From: Streptomyces regalis
GTDB taxonomy: Bacteria; Actinomycetota; Actinomycetes; Streptomycetales; Streptomycetaceae
DNA length: 16,467 nt
NCBI RefSeq assembly: GCF_001509475.1
Contig: NZ_LLZG01000063.1
Location: forward strand, 1-16,467
Direction: 5' to 3'
In this document: positions 7,816 through 15,151 of the stretch, piece after piece
Layout: every line of letters starts with the position of its first letter
How positions within the stretch are numbered: position 1 is the stretch's first letter
The notes under the pieces: model-generated
Databases searched by the model: none
What the model was told of the DNA's origin: nothing
Seen by the model: the letters and a program-made list of their open reading frames with translations, nothing else
Translations under genes and position numbers: made by a program

Positions 7816-9039
7816 CTAGGCCACGTCGGGAAGGACCAGCCCGGCCCTGATAGCGATGTTGAGTGCGCCGACCTGATCGGCGTTGGCGGTGTGGCCGCAC
7901 TGGGTGCACTCGAACTTCTCTTGTGTGGGGCGGTTCTCGCCGGACACGTGCCCGCAGGCGGGGCACGTGCGGGAGGTGTTGCGGGGGTCCACCGGGATCA
8001 ATACACGACCGGCGCTTTCAGCCTTGTGCGCGAGGATGCCCAGGAACACCCCCCAACCCGCGTCGTGGATGCTCCTGTTCAGCCCGGCCTTCGCGGCAGC
8101 TCCGTTCGGGAGGAACGCGCCGGGATTCTCGGTGTCGGGTTTGGGTTTGGGCGCGCGGACCATGTTCGCGATGCTCAGGCGCTCGTGCGCTATCACGTCG
8201 TAGTCGCGGACCATCGCCAGCGCGGTCTTGTGTGCGTGGTCGGTGCGCTGACGTCGCACCTTGCGGTGCAGAGCGGCAACCTTCTCGACCGCCCGGCGGT
8301 GCTTTTCGGTGCGGTTCTCCCGCTTGCGGCGCGGGAACGCCTTGAGTGCTCGCTGAGCGTCGGCGAGGGCTTCGGCATTGCGCCGTCCGTGCCTCGGGTT
8401 GGGCTGGTGCTCGCCCTCGGAGGTGGTGAGAAAGTGGGCTACGCCCATGTCGCTGCCGGTCACGGTGCCGGTCGCGGTGTCGGTCGCGGGGAGCGGTTCG
8501 GCGGGTACTTCGTCGCAGGCGAGGATGACGTACCACTGCCGTCCCTCGCGCTTGATGCTGACGGTCTTGACCCGGCCGCGCACCGGGCGGTGCTGATGCA
8601 CGCGGATGTGTCCGACGCCTTGCAGCCGGACGCGGGTGACCGGGTCATGCGGGGCGGAGTCCCAGCGGCAGCCGTCCCCGTCCTTGGGGAAGTCCACCGT
8701 GTCGAACCAGTTCACCCCACGAAAACACGGATAGCCGGGCTTCTCCCCGGCCTTGACTCGCCGGAAGAAGGCCTGCATCGCCTTGTCCAGGCGGCGTAGG
8801 GTGGCCTGCTGCGAGGAGAACGACCAGCGGCCCTGACGCTCCGGATCGAACGCCCGGATCTCCTTGAGCTGTGCGGACTGGTCGCCGTACTTGATGCTCG
8901 TCTTCGAGCTGTGCCGGTAGGCGTCGCGGCGTTCCCGTAAGGCCCCGTTGTAGAGAGAGCAGTGATCCCGCAGCATCTCGGACAGGGCTTGCGTCTGACG
9001 GACGGTGGGGCGCAGGAGGAACTTATACGCGCGGTGCAC
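7816..9039 (-). CDS. tnpB: TnpB, RNA-guided RuvC-type nuclease of IS605 family
   Basis: 407 residues, full length for TnpB. The N-terminus AYKFLLRPTVRQ is the family's usual opening. The three RuvC acids are present: Asp197 in GSDMG, Glu286 in HERLS, and Asp388 in NADQVGALNIA. The zinc ribbon between the last two has Cys359, Cys362, Cys378 and Cys381. Family members cut DNA next to a short motif with guidance from an RNA made at the transposon's right end, which helps the element persist after excision. The start is a GTG overlapping the last 17 nt of tnpA, with AGGAGG 9 nt upstream, so translation is probably coupled. No frameshift or stop interrupts it, so it may be active. Confidence 0.95.
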   Translation of the reverse strand: MHRAYKFLLRPTVRQTQALSEMLRDHCSLYNGALRERRDAYRHSSKTSIKYGDQSAQLKEIRAFDPERQGRWSFSSQQATLRRLDKAMQAFFRRVKAGEKPGYPCFRGVNWFDTVDFPKDGDGCRWDSAPHDPVTRVRLQGVGHIRVHQHRPVRGRVKTVSIKREGRQWYVILACDEVPAEPLPATDTATGTVTGSDMGVAHFLTTSEGEHQPNPRHGRRNAEALADAQRALKAFPRRKRENRTEKHRRAVEKVAALHRKVRRQRTDHAHKTALAMVRDYDVIAHERLSIANMVRAPKPKPDTENPGAFLPNGAAAKAGLNRSIHDAGWGVFLGILAHKAESAGRVLIPVDPRNTSRTCPACGHVSGENRPTQEKFECTQCGHTANADQVGALNIAIRAGLVLPDVA

Positions 9040-9502
9040 GCTCGGCGTCCTCCTTCTGCTTCTTCGTCCAGGGGCGTTCCCACTGGGTGTTGATGTACTT
9101 CTCCACCGTGTCCGCGCTGACCGCGCCGACTGAGGCGACGAAGAACGACGACGACCACAGGGTGGGCATCTGCGACTTCAGGTGCGGGAACTCCTGACGG
9201 AGCACGCGCGAGGTGAAGCCCTTGAACTGGTTCGCGACGTAGGACGCGGACGCCTTGGGCCCGTGCTTGACGAACAGGTGCACGTGGTCGGGCATCACCT
9301 CAAGGGCGATGATCTCCCAGCCCTTCTCTGCCGCCTTGGCCTCGATCAGCTCGCGCAGCCGGACCGCGACCCGGCCACCGAGAACCCGGCGGCGGTACTT
9401 GGGGCACCACACCACATGCAGCCCCAAGTCGTACACGCCACCGGAATACCGGCGAACCTTCCGCGTCACAGTCACAACGATCACTATACACGTGGCGGGC
9501 AT
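9023..9502 (-). CDS. tnpA: TnpA, Y1 HUH single-strand transposase of IS200/IS605 family
   Basis: 159 residues from the first ATG. The HUH pair is His73 and His75 in MPDHVHLFV. The nucleophile is probably Tyr136 in VEKYINTQ. The segment VVWCPKYRRRVL is also characteristic. TnpA excises and inserts the element as single-stranded DNA, using the end hairpins. The ATG at 9502 has no ribosome site and gives an odd start (MPATCIVIVV). TATAGT at 9488-9483 on the reverse strand sits 7 nt before a GTG at 9475, so a leaderless start there (VTVTRKVRRY, 150 residues) is a good alternative close to the family's usual length. The C-terminus overlaps tnpB. Confidence 0.94.
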   Translation of the reverse strand: MPATCIVIVVTVTRKVRRYSGGVYDLGLHVVWCPKYRRRVLGGRVAVRLRELIEAKAAEKGWEIIALEVMPDHVHLFVKHGPKASASYVANQFKGFTSRVLRQEFPHLKSQMPTLWSSSFFVASVGAVSADTVEKYINTQWERPWTKKQKEDAERAPRV

Positions 9503-9577
9503 CTAGTCGGCGAGGGTCAACAGTGCAGATCCGTGCGCACAGTTGAGGTCAGAGCAGCCCAGAGAAGCGATCCCCCC

Positions 9578-9597
9578 CCCACGCCTAAAGGCGCGGG
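9578..9597. repeat. Left-end hairpin of the IS element
   Basis: The arms 9578-9585 and 9590-9597 pair over 8 positions around TAAA, with one G-T wobble when read on the transposon (reverse) strand. A run of nine C residues (9572-9580) overlaps its left arm. It lies about 76 bp upstream of the first possible tnpA start, where the left recognition site of the transposase is expected. Confidence 0.65.
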
Positions 9598-9613
9598 TCC
9601 CCTCGCTAGATAG

Positions 9614-9874
9614 CTGGTGGTCCTCGCGGACGGCTTCAGCTGCCGTACGCAGATCCACGAGCTCGACAGCGGCGGCCACGAGGCGGTCCACCTGGCGGAA
9701 CTGCTGGCGTCGGCGCTGCCCGCGTCCGAGGTGGCGGCGAGTGCGTACGGGGTCGCCCCGGGCGCCCGCCCGGCACCTCCGGGGCGCCGGGCGCGGGCTC
9801 TGGCGCTCGCTTCGGCGGGGGTGGCGGTGGGCGGGGTGGCTGCAGGGATGGCTCGTATGGTGCGGGGGGGGTGA
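9614..9874 (+). pseudogene. 3' stump of an FAD-binding/Fe-S-binding oxidoreductase gene
   Basis: The frame LVVLADGFSCRTQIHEL, followed by HEAVHLAELLASALP, matches the C-terminal end of large actinobacterial proteins that join a GlcD-type FAD-binding oxidase to an Fe-S (CCG-type) domain. These proteins are usually around 950-1000 residues. Only the last roughly 87 codons remain, starting at the transposon boundary. They end with an alanine/glycine-rich hydrophobic tail (ALALASAGVAVGGVAAG) and a TGA. The 5' part is not on the other side of the insertion, so this is a deletion remnant and not a simple insertion. It has no start codon with a ribosome site and is presumably not expressed. The family call is from memory of the GFSCRTQ motif. 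Confidence 0.6.
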
Positions 9875-9909
9875 GCGGGAGTCCAGCCGTGGGCGCGCGG
9901 ACCGCGACT

Positions 9910-9943
9910 GATGACCGGCCGCCCCCAACAGCGCCCGGTCATC
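9910..9943. terminator. Bidirectional hairpin terminator between convergent genes
   Basis: The arms GATGACCGG (9910-9918) and CCGGTCATC (9935-9943) are perfectly complementary around a 16-nt loop. The hairpin lies between the rightward oxidoreductase stump, ending at 9874, and the leftward carbonic anhydrase, ending at 9951. There is no U-tract, as is common in Streptomyces terminators. Confidence 0.6.
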
Positions 9944-9950
9944 CCCCGCG

Positions 9951-10724
9951 TCAGTCGGAAGGCCTCCCGGAGAGAACCTCCACCCGGCCGGTGTCGAGCG
10001 AGTAGTAGGCGCTGACAACGGCGAGGTCGCCCTTCTTCACGAGCGGAGCGAGACTGGCGTTGCTGCGCAGACCGGCGGCGGTCTGCTGGGCGTGGACCCG
10101 GATCATGGCGTCGACGGGGTCGGTGTGCTTCCCCTTGGATATCGCCTCGTACGCCGGGCGAAGGGCTTCAACGATCGACTGCAGGTTGCCCCCAAGTGAC
10201 TTGCCCTCCTTCAGCGCCTTGTACGCCGCCTTGACCGCACCGCAGCGCTGGTGCCCGAGGACGATGATCAGCGGGCTCCCCGCGGTCAGAGGCCCGTACT
10301 CGACGGAGCCGGTGACCACCGGGGCGACCACCTGCCCACCGGTGCGTATCACGAACAGGTCGCCGATCCCGGTGTCGAAGGCCAGCTCCGGGTCCACCCG
10401 CGAGTCGATACAGGAGACGATGACGCCGTACGGGTCCTGCTCCTCGGCGACGGACTTGCGCCGGGCACGGTCCTGGTTGGGGCGCTGAAGCGTTTCGGCA
10501 ACCCAACGCTTGTTGCCCTCGATGAGCCGGTCGAACGCCGCCCGAGGTGTGTCGGGGGGTGCGCTCGCGGACGACGAGGCAGTCGCCGCAGCTGCTGCGG
10601 GCGCAGGCTTCGGAGCCGCTGTGCCGGCGTCCGCCTTCGACGAACACCCGGTGATCACGGCCGCGGTGGCTACGAGCCCTCCGGTGAGAATGGCTCTGCG
10701 CTGCGGTTGCGAGACACTGCCCAT
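9951..10724 (-). CDS. Secreted lipoprotein-type beta-carbonic anhydrase
   Basis: 257 residues. The N-terminus has RR followed by a hydrophobic stretch and a lipobox ITGC with Cys27, so export and lipid anchoring are predicted; the twin arginine may direct Tat export. An Ala/Ser/Pro-rich linker follows to about 58. The catalytic domain then shows the beta-class zinc site Cys105, His158 and Cys161, with the Asp107-Arg109 dyad (SCIDSRVDPE, GHQRCGA). The enzyme interconverts CO2 and bicarbonate, here outside the membrane. The ATG at 10724 has AAGGGAAG about 7 nt upstream. An in-frame start at 10919 would add 65 residues that look non-coding and hide the signal peptide. It is a single gene that ends at a hairpin terminator. 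Confidence 0.93.
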   Translation of the reverse strand: MGSVSQPQRRAILTGGLVATAAVITGCSSKADAGTAAPKPAPAAAAATASSSASAPPDTPRAAFDRLIEGNKRWVAETLQRPNQDRARRKSVAEEQDPYGVIVSCIDSRVDPELAFDTGIGDLFVIRTGGQVVAPVVTGSVEYGPLTAGSPLIIVLGHQRCGAVKAAYKALKEGKSLGGNLQSIVEALRPAYEAISKGKHTDPVDAMIRVHAQQTAAGLRSNASLAPLVKKGDLAVVSAYYSLDTGRVEVLSGRPSD

Positions 10725-10876
10725 GACACGCTTCCCTTCTGCTGTTTCCCCTGGTGGGGCGGGTGATGCCACTGTTTCGAAGCAGCGGTTAACGCCCGTA
10801 CAGGGGAGATGCAGGGGAGGGGAAGCGCGCATCCAAATCGCGGAGAGTGGTGGCCTGTTCGGCGGCCTCCGGCGGC

Positions 10877-11290
10877 GTGACGCCCAGCGTCCTGGCGTGC
10901 AGTTCGACACCACGTACATCCCGCCGCCGATCCCCGAACGTTCCCGAGGCGACCGGCGTCATAGCGGTAACCGTCTTCGAGGGGGCAGGGATGCTCTGCG
11001 CGGTCGCCGCCTGCGACACCGAGACGTCGACGGCACCGGCGTCCGCCCGGGCCACGTGGCAGGAGCCCGCCTCGTACACGTACACGCTCCGCTCGAGCGA
11101 AGGGGAGCGCAGCCTGCTCGGCAGCTTCCGGATCACCGTGCGCGACGGTGCCGTGGCCGAGGCGGAGTACGCCGCCGACGGGCATCCCGTGCGGATCTCC
11201 CTGGACTGGGAGGAGAGCGCGATCGACGACGAGGCCCTCTACGTCATCAGCGCCTACGAGCCGACCGACGGCCGACGCGCCGGCGGCTGA
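10877..11290 (+). CDS. DUF6174-like lipoprotein, probably internally deleted
   Basis: About 137 residues from the GTG at 10877. A possible lipobox VAAC (Cys56 in this numbering, just before DTETS) marks a lipoprotein. The following segment WQEPASYTYTLRSSEGERSL then GSFRITVRDG is the first half of a DUF6174-type domain. The segment YAADGHPVRISLDW then AIDDEALYVIS is its second half. In members I remember, 30-40 residues separate these halves, but here they are joined within two residues (VAEAEYAAD). The reading frame is kept across the join. The function of the family is unknown. The start is poorly defined: the signal region is unusual (VIAVTVFEGAGMLCAVAAC), there is no clear ribosome site, and an ATG at 10847 is another option. 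It may be a decaying gene. Confidence 0.55.
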   Translation: MTPSVLACSSTPRTSRRRSPNVPEATGVIAVTVFEGAGMLCAVAACDTETSTAPASARATWQEPASYTYTLRSSEGERSLLGSFRITVRDGAVAEAEYAADGHPVRISLDWEESAIDDEALYVISAYEPTDGRRAGG

Positions 11291-11295
11291 ACGCG

Positions 11296-11676
11296 TCAGC
11301 CGTCGAAGCGCCGCCGCGATTCCTCGATGTGGCCCAGGTACGTGTGGGTCCAGTCGCACATGCCGTCGATCGTCACGCGCAGGGCCTGACCGGATTCGGT
11401 GAGGGTGTACTCGACCTTCGGCGGCACGGTGGCATGAACGGTGCGGTCGACGAGGCCGTTGCGCTCCAGCATGCGCAGGTTCTGGGTGAGCATCTTGTGG
11501 CTGATGCCCTCGATCCCGGCCCGCACCTCGCTGAAGCGCAGGGTGCGCTCACCGAGGGATTCGATGATCAGCAACGCCCACTTGTTGGCGATGTCGGAGA
11601 AGATCTCCCGCGCCAGGGAGTCCGCGCGCGTCAGGTCCGCTTCGTCCAGCGAGCCGTTGAACTGCTTGGTCACCAT
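11296..11676 (-). CDS. HxlR-family transcriptional regulator
   Basis: 126 residues. The HxlR winged helix is clear: REIFSDIANKWALLIIESL, RTLRFSEVRAGIEGISHKML, TQNLRMLERNGLVDRTVHAT, VPPKVEYTLTESGQAL. Many HxlR proteins carry a conserved Cys before the DKW-like motif that senses electrophiles or formaldehyde. Here that position reads REIFSDIANKW with no Cys, so sensing, if any, works differently. The gene diverges from the RidA-like gene across 117 bp, the classic layout for a local regulator and its target. A GGGGAA ribosome site lies just upstream of the ATG. It converges with the DUF6174-like gene, leaving only 5 bp between stop codons. Confidence 0.92.
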   Translation of the reverse strand: MVTKQFNGSLDEADLTRADSLAREIFSDIANKWALLIIESLGERTLRFSEVRAGIEGISHKMLTQNLRMLERNGLVDRTVHATVPPKVEYTLTESGQALRVTIDGMCDWTHTYLGHIEESRRRFDG

Positions 11677-11793
11677 CTGGTTCCCCAGTCACCGAAAAGT
11701 GCGTTCTTCCACGTCAGCGCACACTCTCCTACAGTTCCTGAGTAACCACAAGAGACCAGGAGCAGCCTGGTCCGAAGAAGGAGAACGAGCAGC
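11677..11793. promoter_or_regulatory. Divergent promoter region of the HxlR and RidA-like genes
   Basis: This 117-bp gap must hold both promoters. A GTGCG/CGCAC inverted repeat (11699-11703 and 11718-11722) and AGT-containing segments such as AGTCACC and GAGTAACC are candidates for an HxlR operator, but none is a strong palindrome. TTCCAC and TACAGT with a 17-bp spacer form a weak rightward promoter. Confidence 0.35.
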
Positions 11794-12201
11794 ATGGCCA
11801 TCACCCTGGTGAATCCCAACGGACTGCCGAAGATCGACGCCTACCGGCAGGTGTCGGTCGCGTCCGGTTCGAAGCTGGTCTTCCTGGCCGGACAGGTCGC
11901 CTGGGACGCCGACGGCGTCACGGTCGGCGAAGGGGATCTCGCCGCTCAGGTCGAGCAGTGCTACGTCAACGTCGCCACCGCTCTGGCCGGGGTCGGCGCC
12001 TCCTTCGCCGACGTGGCGAAGCTGACCCTCTACGTCGTCGACTGGGCCCCCGCCAAGATGCCCCTGCTCATGGACGGCATCGCCCGCGCGGGCAAGCGAC
12101 TGGGAGACACGCCGGTACCGCCCGCCACACTGATCGGCGTCGCGGCACTGGACGTACCGGAGCATCTGGTCGAGGTGGAGGCCACTGCGGTCCTGGACTG
12201 A
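11794..12201 (+). CDS. RidA/YjgF-family protein
   Basis: 135 residues, the usual length. The family fold is shown by KLVFLAGQVAWDADG, the helix QVEQCYVNVATALAGVGASFADVAKLTLYV, and the C-terminal strand HLVEVEATAVL. RidA proteins are trimers that hydrolyse reactive enamine/imine intermediates to ketones, using an arginine in a motif like FPARSCVEV (Arg105 in E. coli). Here the aligned segment is VPPATLIGVAAL, with Thr112 at that position. Imine deaminase activity is therefore doubtful, and another Rid subfamily or another reaction is likely. AAGGAG lies 10 nt before the ATG. It diverges from the HxlR regulator and converges with the monooxygenase gene, 30 bp away. Confidence 0.93.
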   Translation: MAITLVNPNGLPKIDAYRQVSVASGSKLVFLAGQVAWDADGVTVGEGDLAAQVEQCYVNVATALAGVGASFADVAKLTLYVVDWAPAKMPLLMDGIARAGKRLGDTPVPPATLIGVAALDVPEHLVEVEATAVLD

Positions 12202-12231
12202 CGGCGTCCGACTGCTCCGCATGCGTTGCGT

Positions 12232-13695
12232 TCATTTCGCCGGCCCCGATCGGGTCAGGCCCGCGTAGCGGTGAGCGACTCCGCCGGGAAGCAGGTACTC
12301 GGCCAGCAGGTTGCCGGCGCGGCGGGACGGCAGCCCCATGTCGTGCAGGAGTTCGTCCGCGCAGTGGATGTCGTAGGGGCCGAAGTCGTAGCCACCGGAG
12401 CCCGGCAGCACCTGCTCCTGCCACGCCAGGCGAGCGTCGACGGCCTCCCGCATCTCCTGCTCGCTCGGGGTGGAGCGCAGGGTCGCCCGGAAATGGCAGG
12501 TCAGCCAGTGCGCGGTGAGTTCCACGCCCATGATGTTGTTGAAGACCTGCCGGAAACCGACGAACCCCAGCCGGTCGGCGCCGGGCGGCACGATGCCTCG
12601 GTAGAGCCGCAGCCGCCCGGCGGAATCGTGCACGCGCACGCTCGGATCCAGGAACGGGAAGACTTTGCGGTGCCCCGTGGCGAACACGATGACATCGGCC
12701 GCCACTTCCTCGCCGGTCGCCAGTCGCAGCCCCTTGTCGGTGTACGCCTCGACAGAGCTGACCCTGGGGGTGATCAGGCCGCGGCGGACGGCCCGTACGT
12801 AGCCGCGTGGCATCACTCCCGCGTGGGCCAGGTGGAAGGGGAGCGGGTGCGTGGGCCGCAGCTGCCTCGGCAGCCGGTGCAGCCCGGTGGAGAACAGCAT
12901 GTCGCGGGTGACGAGCCACCACAGGGCCCGCTTGACCCGCTCGTCGATGCGGTCGATCGGACGGACGCAGGCCGGATCGTGGTAGCGGGGCAGGAGCGCC
13001 TCACCGAACCGGCTGAACAGGATCCACTTATAGCCGACCAGACCGAGCAGGAGCCGCTCGGGGATCATCCAGTTCACCTTGCGCTGCACGAGGGTGGCCG
13101 AGGCCGCCTCGCGTGCGGCGCGGGTGACCAGGTCCAACGCGGACTTGCCGCCCCCCACGACGACCACGCGCCGGCCGGCGAACGTCCCGGCCCGCACTTC
13201 GTTGGAGTGCAGCACGGTCCCGCCGAACAACTCACGCCCGGGCAGCTCGGGCAGGTGGGCATGATGATGAGCCCCGCTGGCGACGACGACGTAGTCGAAT
13301 CTTTCGCGCTGAACCTCCGCCGCCTTGTCGCCGACCGGCCGGGAGTCGATCACCCAGCCGGCGGCGCCCGACCGCCCGGGCCCGTCCACTGCCCGGATGG
13401 AGACCACCTCGGTGCCGGGTCGGACGCGGTCCAGCACACCGAAGGTCCCGGCGTACTCCTCCAGGTAGCGCTGCGTGTCCGCCGCGCCGGCGAAGTGCAG
13501 ACGGTTGGGCAGGTCCGCGAATTCGAAGAGGCGGAGCGCGGCCTGGTTGGCCAGCCCGTCGTAGCAGCCTTCCGGCGACCAGATCCCGCCGACCTGCTGG
13601 TACTTGTCGAAGACCGTGACGTCGAAGCCGTTCTCCAGCAGCACCTTGGCGGTGACGATTCCCCCGGGGCCGGCCCCCACCACACACGCTCTCAT
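12232..13695 (-). CDS. Flavin-containing monooxygenase
   Basis: 487 residues. The FAD-binding Rossmann motif GAGPGG starts at residue 7. The FMO fingerprint-like sequence FGGTVLHSNEV starts at 157. The NADPH Rossmann motif GGGKSA starts at 181. The late FATGH motif is near 338-342. The C-terminal region YDFGPYDIHCADELLHDMG also fits class B flavoprotein monooxygenases, which use NADPH and O2 to oxidise N, S or carbonyl carbons. The full Baeyer-Villiger signature is not clear, so the reaction type is open. The gene starts 29 nt after the P450 stop codon, in the same orientation, with AAGGAG upstream of the ATG, so the two are surely co-transcribed. They may act in sequence on one substrate. 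Confidence 0.93.
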   Translation of the reverse strand: MRACVVGAGPGGIVTAKVLLENGFDVTVFDKYQQVGGIWSPEGCYDGLANQAALRLFEFADLPNRLHFAGAADTQRYLEEYAGTFGVLDRVRPGTEVVSIRAVDGPGRSGAAGWVIDSRPVGDKAAEVQRERFDYVVVASGAHHHAHLPELPGRELFGGTVLHSNEVRAGTFAGRRVVVVGGGKSALDLVTRAAREAASATLVQRKVNWMIPERLLLGLVGYKWILFSRFGEALLPRYHDPACVRPIDRIDERVKRALWWLVTRDMLFSTGLHRLPRQLRPTHPLPFHLAHAGVMPRGYVRAVRRGLITPRVSSVEAYTDKGLRLATGEEVAADVIVFATGHRKVFPFLDPSVRVHDSAGRLRLYRGIVPPGADRLGFVGFRQVFNNIMGVELTAHWLTCHFRATLRSTPSEQEMREAVDARLAWQEQVLPGSGGYDFGPYDIHCADELLHDMGLPSRRAGNLLAEYLLPGGVAHRYAGLTRSGPAK

Positions 13696-13724
13696 CCGCT
13701 GTCACTCTCCTTGGCTGATCGGTG

Positions 13725-15059
13725 TCAACTTCCCAGTGGCGGTACCAGAGTTGCGGAGGCCGGGCCGTCGGGGCGGACGGTGATGCCGTACTTCGCCTTC
13801 GTGGGCGTGCAGGAGAAGGCCGGCGTGTGGACCGGCAGCAGGTGTTCGAGCAGGACGGTCGATTCGCGGAGCGCGAATTGCAGGCCGAGGCAGGCGCGAG
13901 GGCCGATGCCGAAGGGGAAGTAGGCACCCGGGTGGGCAGGTCGGCCGTCCGGGGTGGTGAAGCGCCGGGGGTCGAAGTGCTCCGGGTCCGGCCACAGTTC
14001 GGGGTCGCGGTGGGTGAGGTACGGGCAGACGAGGATGTCGGTGCCCGCCTCTACGGTGTGGCCGGCAAGGGTGTCGGCCTCGGCGGCGTGGCGGGGCAGG
14101 AGCCAGGCGGAGGGGTAGAGCCGTAGCGTCTCGTGGACCAGGGCCTGGATGGCCTGACGGCGCTGCGGTGAGCCTTCGCCGCCGGCCGCAAGAGCTTCTT
14201 CGCGGGCGGCGGGGTGCTGGTCGAGGAGCAGGTAGAGCCAGGTCAGGGTCGTCGCGGTGGTCTCGTGCCCGGCGGCAAGCAGCGTGACCAGCTCGTCGCG
14301 GATCAGCCGGTCGGTGTACTCCGGGCGCTCGGTGGCGGCGTCGGTCAGGACGTGCACAAGGCCCGGGCCGTCGGGACCGGCCGCACCGCTGCGGGCGGCC
14401 TCGATGGCGTGCCGGGCGACCGCGTCGACCCGGGCGAGGTCGGCGGCGACGGCGTCCTGGGCCTCGGTGATGTCGGCGGGCAGGGTCGGAATGGCGCTCG
14501 CCACGGCCTCCACGGCGGTCAGTTCGCGCTCGGTCCCGTCGTCGAGGGGGTGCCCGGTGAGGGAGCGCCAGATGGCGTCGAGGGCGAAGCGGTGCATCTC
14601 CCGGCCGACGTCGAAGGTCTCCTTGGTACGGGCGTATCCGTCCCAGCGCTCGGCGGTGGTCCGGGCGGCCGCGGTGATCCGCTGCTCGTAGCGGCGCATC
14701 CCGGTGCCGGTGAACTGGGACTGCAGCAGGCGGCGTTGCCGCTTCCACGCCTCACCGGTGGCGGCCATGACGCCGTCGCCGATCAGCAGGCGGGCGCGGT
14801 GGGAGCGCTTGACGTACCGCTCCGGGTGCCGGGCGAGCACGTGCTGGACAGCCTGCGGATCGGTGACGAGAACGGTGGGGGTCGGACCGAGGCGGAACGC
14901 GGCGATGCCGCCGATCCGCTCGCGCACCTGGGACAGCAGCTCGACCAGTTCACCTCTCCCCGAGTGCCACCGCTCCACGAGCGCCGGCTCGACTTCGGGG
15001 ACCGGCCGCCCCGTTCCGGGAACGTCGGGAAGGGAGGCGGGACCGGCTTCGGCTTCCAT
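13725..15059 (-). CDS. Cytochrome P450
   Basis: 444 residues. C-helix WKRQRR at 105-110; I-helix AGHETT at 263-268; ExxR as Glu310 and Arg313 (HETLR); FDPRRF at 362-367; haem loop FGIGPRACLG with ligand Cys390. All catalytic landmarks are intact. The sequence style (VLVTDPQAVQHVLARHP, RLLQSQFTGTGMRRY) is closer to the CYP102/CYP170-like branch than to the common CYP105/107 types. I cannot assign a number or a substrate. The ATG at 15059 has AGGAG 7 nt upstream; an in-frame start at 15146 would add 29 residues without support. No ferredoxin or reductase gene is beside it, so electrons must come from elsewhere. It is first in an operon with the monooxygenase. Confidence 0.95.
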   Translation of the reverse strand: MEAEAGPASLPDVPGTGRPVPEVEPALVERWHSGRGELVELLSQVRERIGGIAAFRLGPTPTVLVTDPQAVQHVLARHPERYVKRSHRARLLIGDGVMAATGEAWKRQRRLLQSQFTGTGMRRYEQRITAAARTTAERWDGYARTKETFDVGREMHRFALDAIWRSLTGHPLDDGTERELTAVEAVASAIPTLPADITEAQDAVAADLARVDAVARHAIEAARSGAAGPDGPGLVHVLTDAATERPEYTDRLIRDELVTLLAAGHETTATTLTWLYLLLDQHPAAREEALAAGGEGSPQRRQAIQALVHETLRLYPSAWLLPRHAAEADTLAGHTVEAGTDILVCPYLTHRDPELWPDPEHFDPRRFTTPDGRPAHPGAYFPFGIGPRACLGLQFALRESTVLLEHLLPVHTPAFSCTPTKAKYGITVRPDGPASATLVPPLGS

Positions 15060-15151
15060 GTTTCTTCTCCTGGTCAACCGCTGGGCTCGGCCGTGCACTT
15101 GGCCGCACCGGAGTACTGGCACCACGGACTGTACGGGAGTGGACACCCCCG

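Larger units (their letters stand above)
7769..9613 (-). mobile_element. Intact IS200/IS605-family insertion sequence with tnpA and tnpB
   Basis: The element reads leftward: left end (about 9598-9613), left hairpin, tnpA, tnpB overlapping by 17 nt, right hairpin, and right end GTCAC at 7769-7773. Both end hairpins have the loop TTTA on the transposon strand. The left hairpin is stable on that strand only, because its one irregular pair is G-T there and A-C on the other. This fits single-strand recognition by TnpA. There are no inverted repeats or target duplication, as expected for this family. The exact left boundary is uncertain by about 10 bp. The right flank begins with a truncated gene stump, so the insertion coincides with a deletion breakpoint or arrived at one. 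Confidence 0.85.

Noticed and set aside
12226..13923. 565-codon forward open frame opposite the flavin monooxygenase
   Set aside because: Antisense shadow. The reverse frame has complete FAD and NADPH motifs; the forward one has none.
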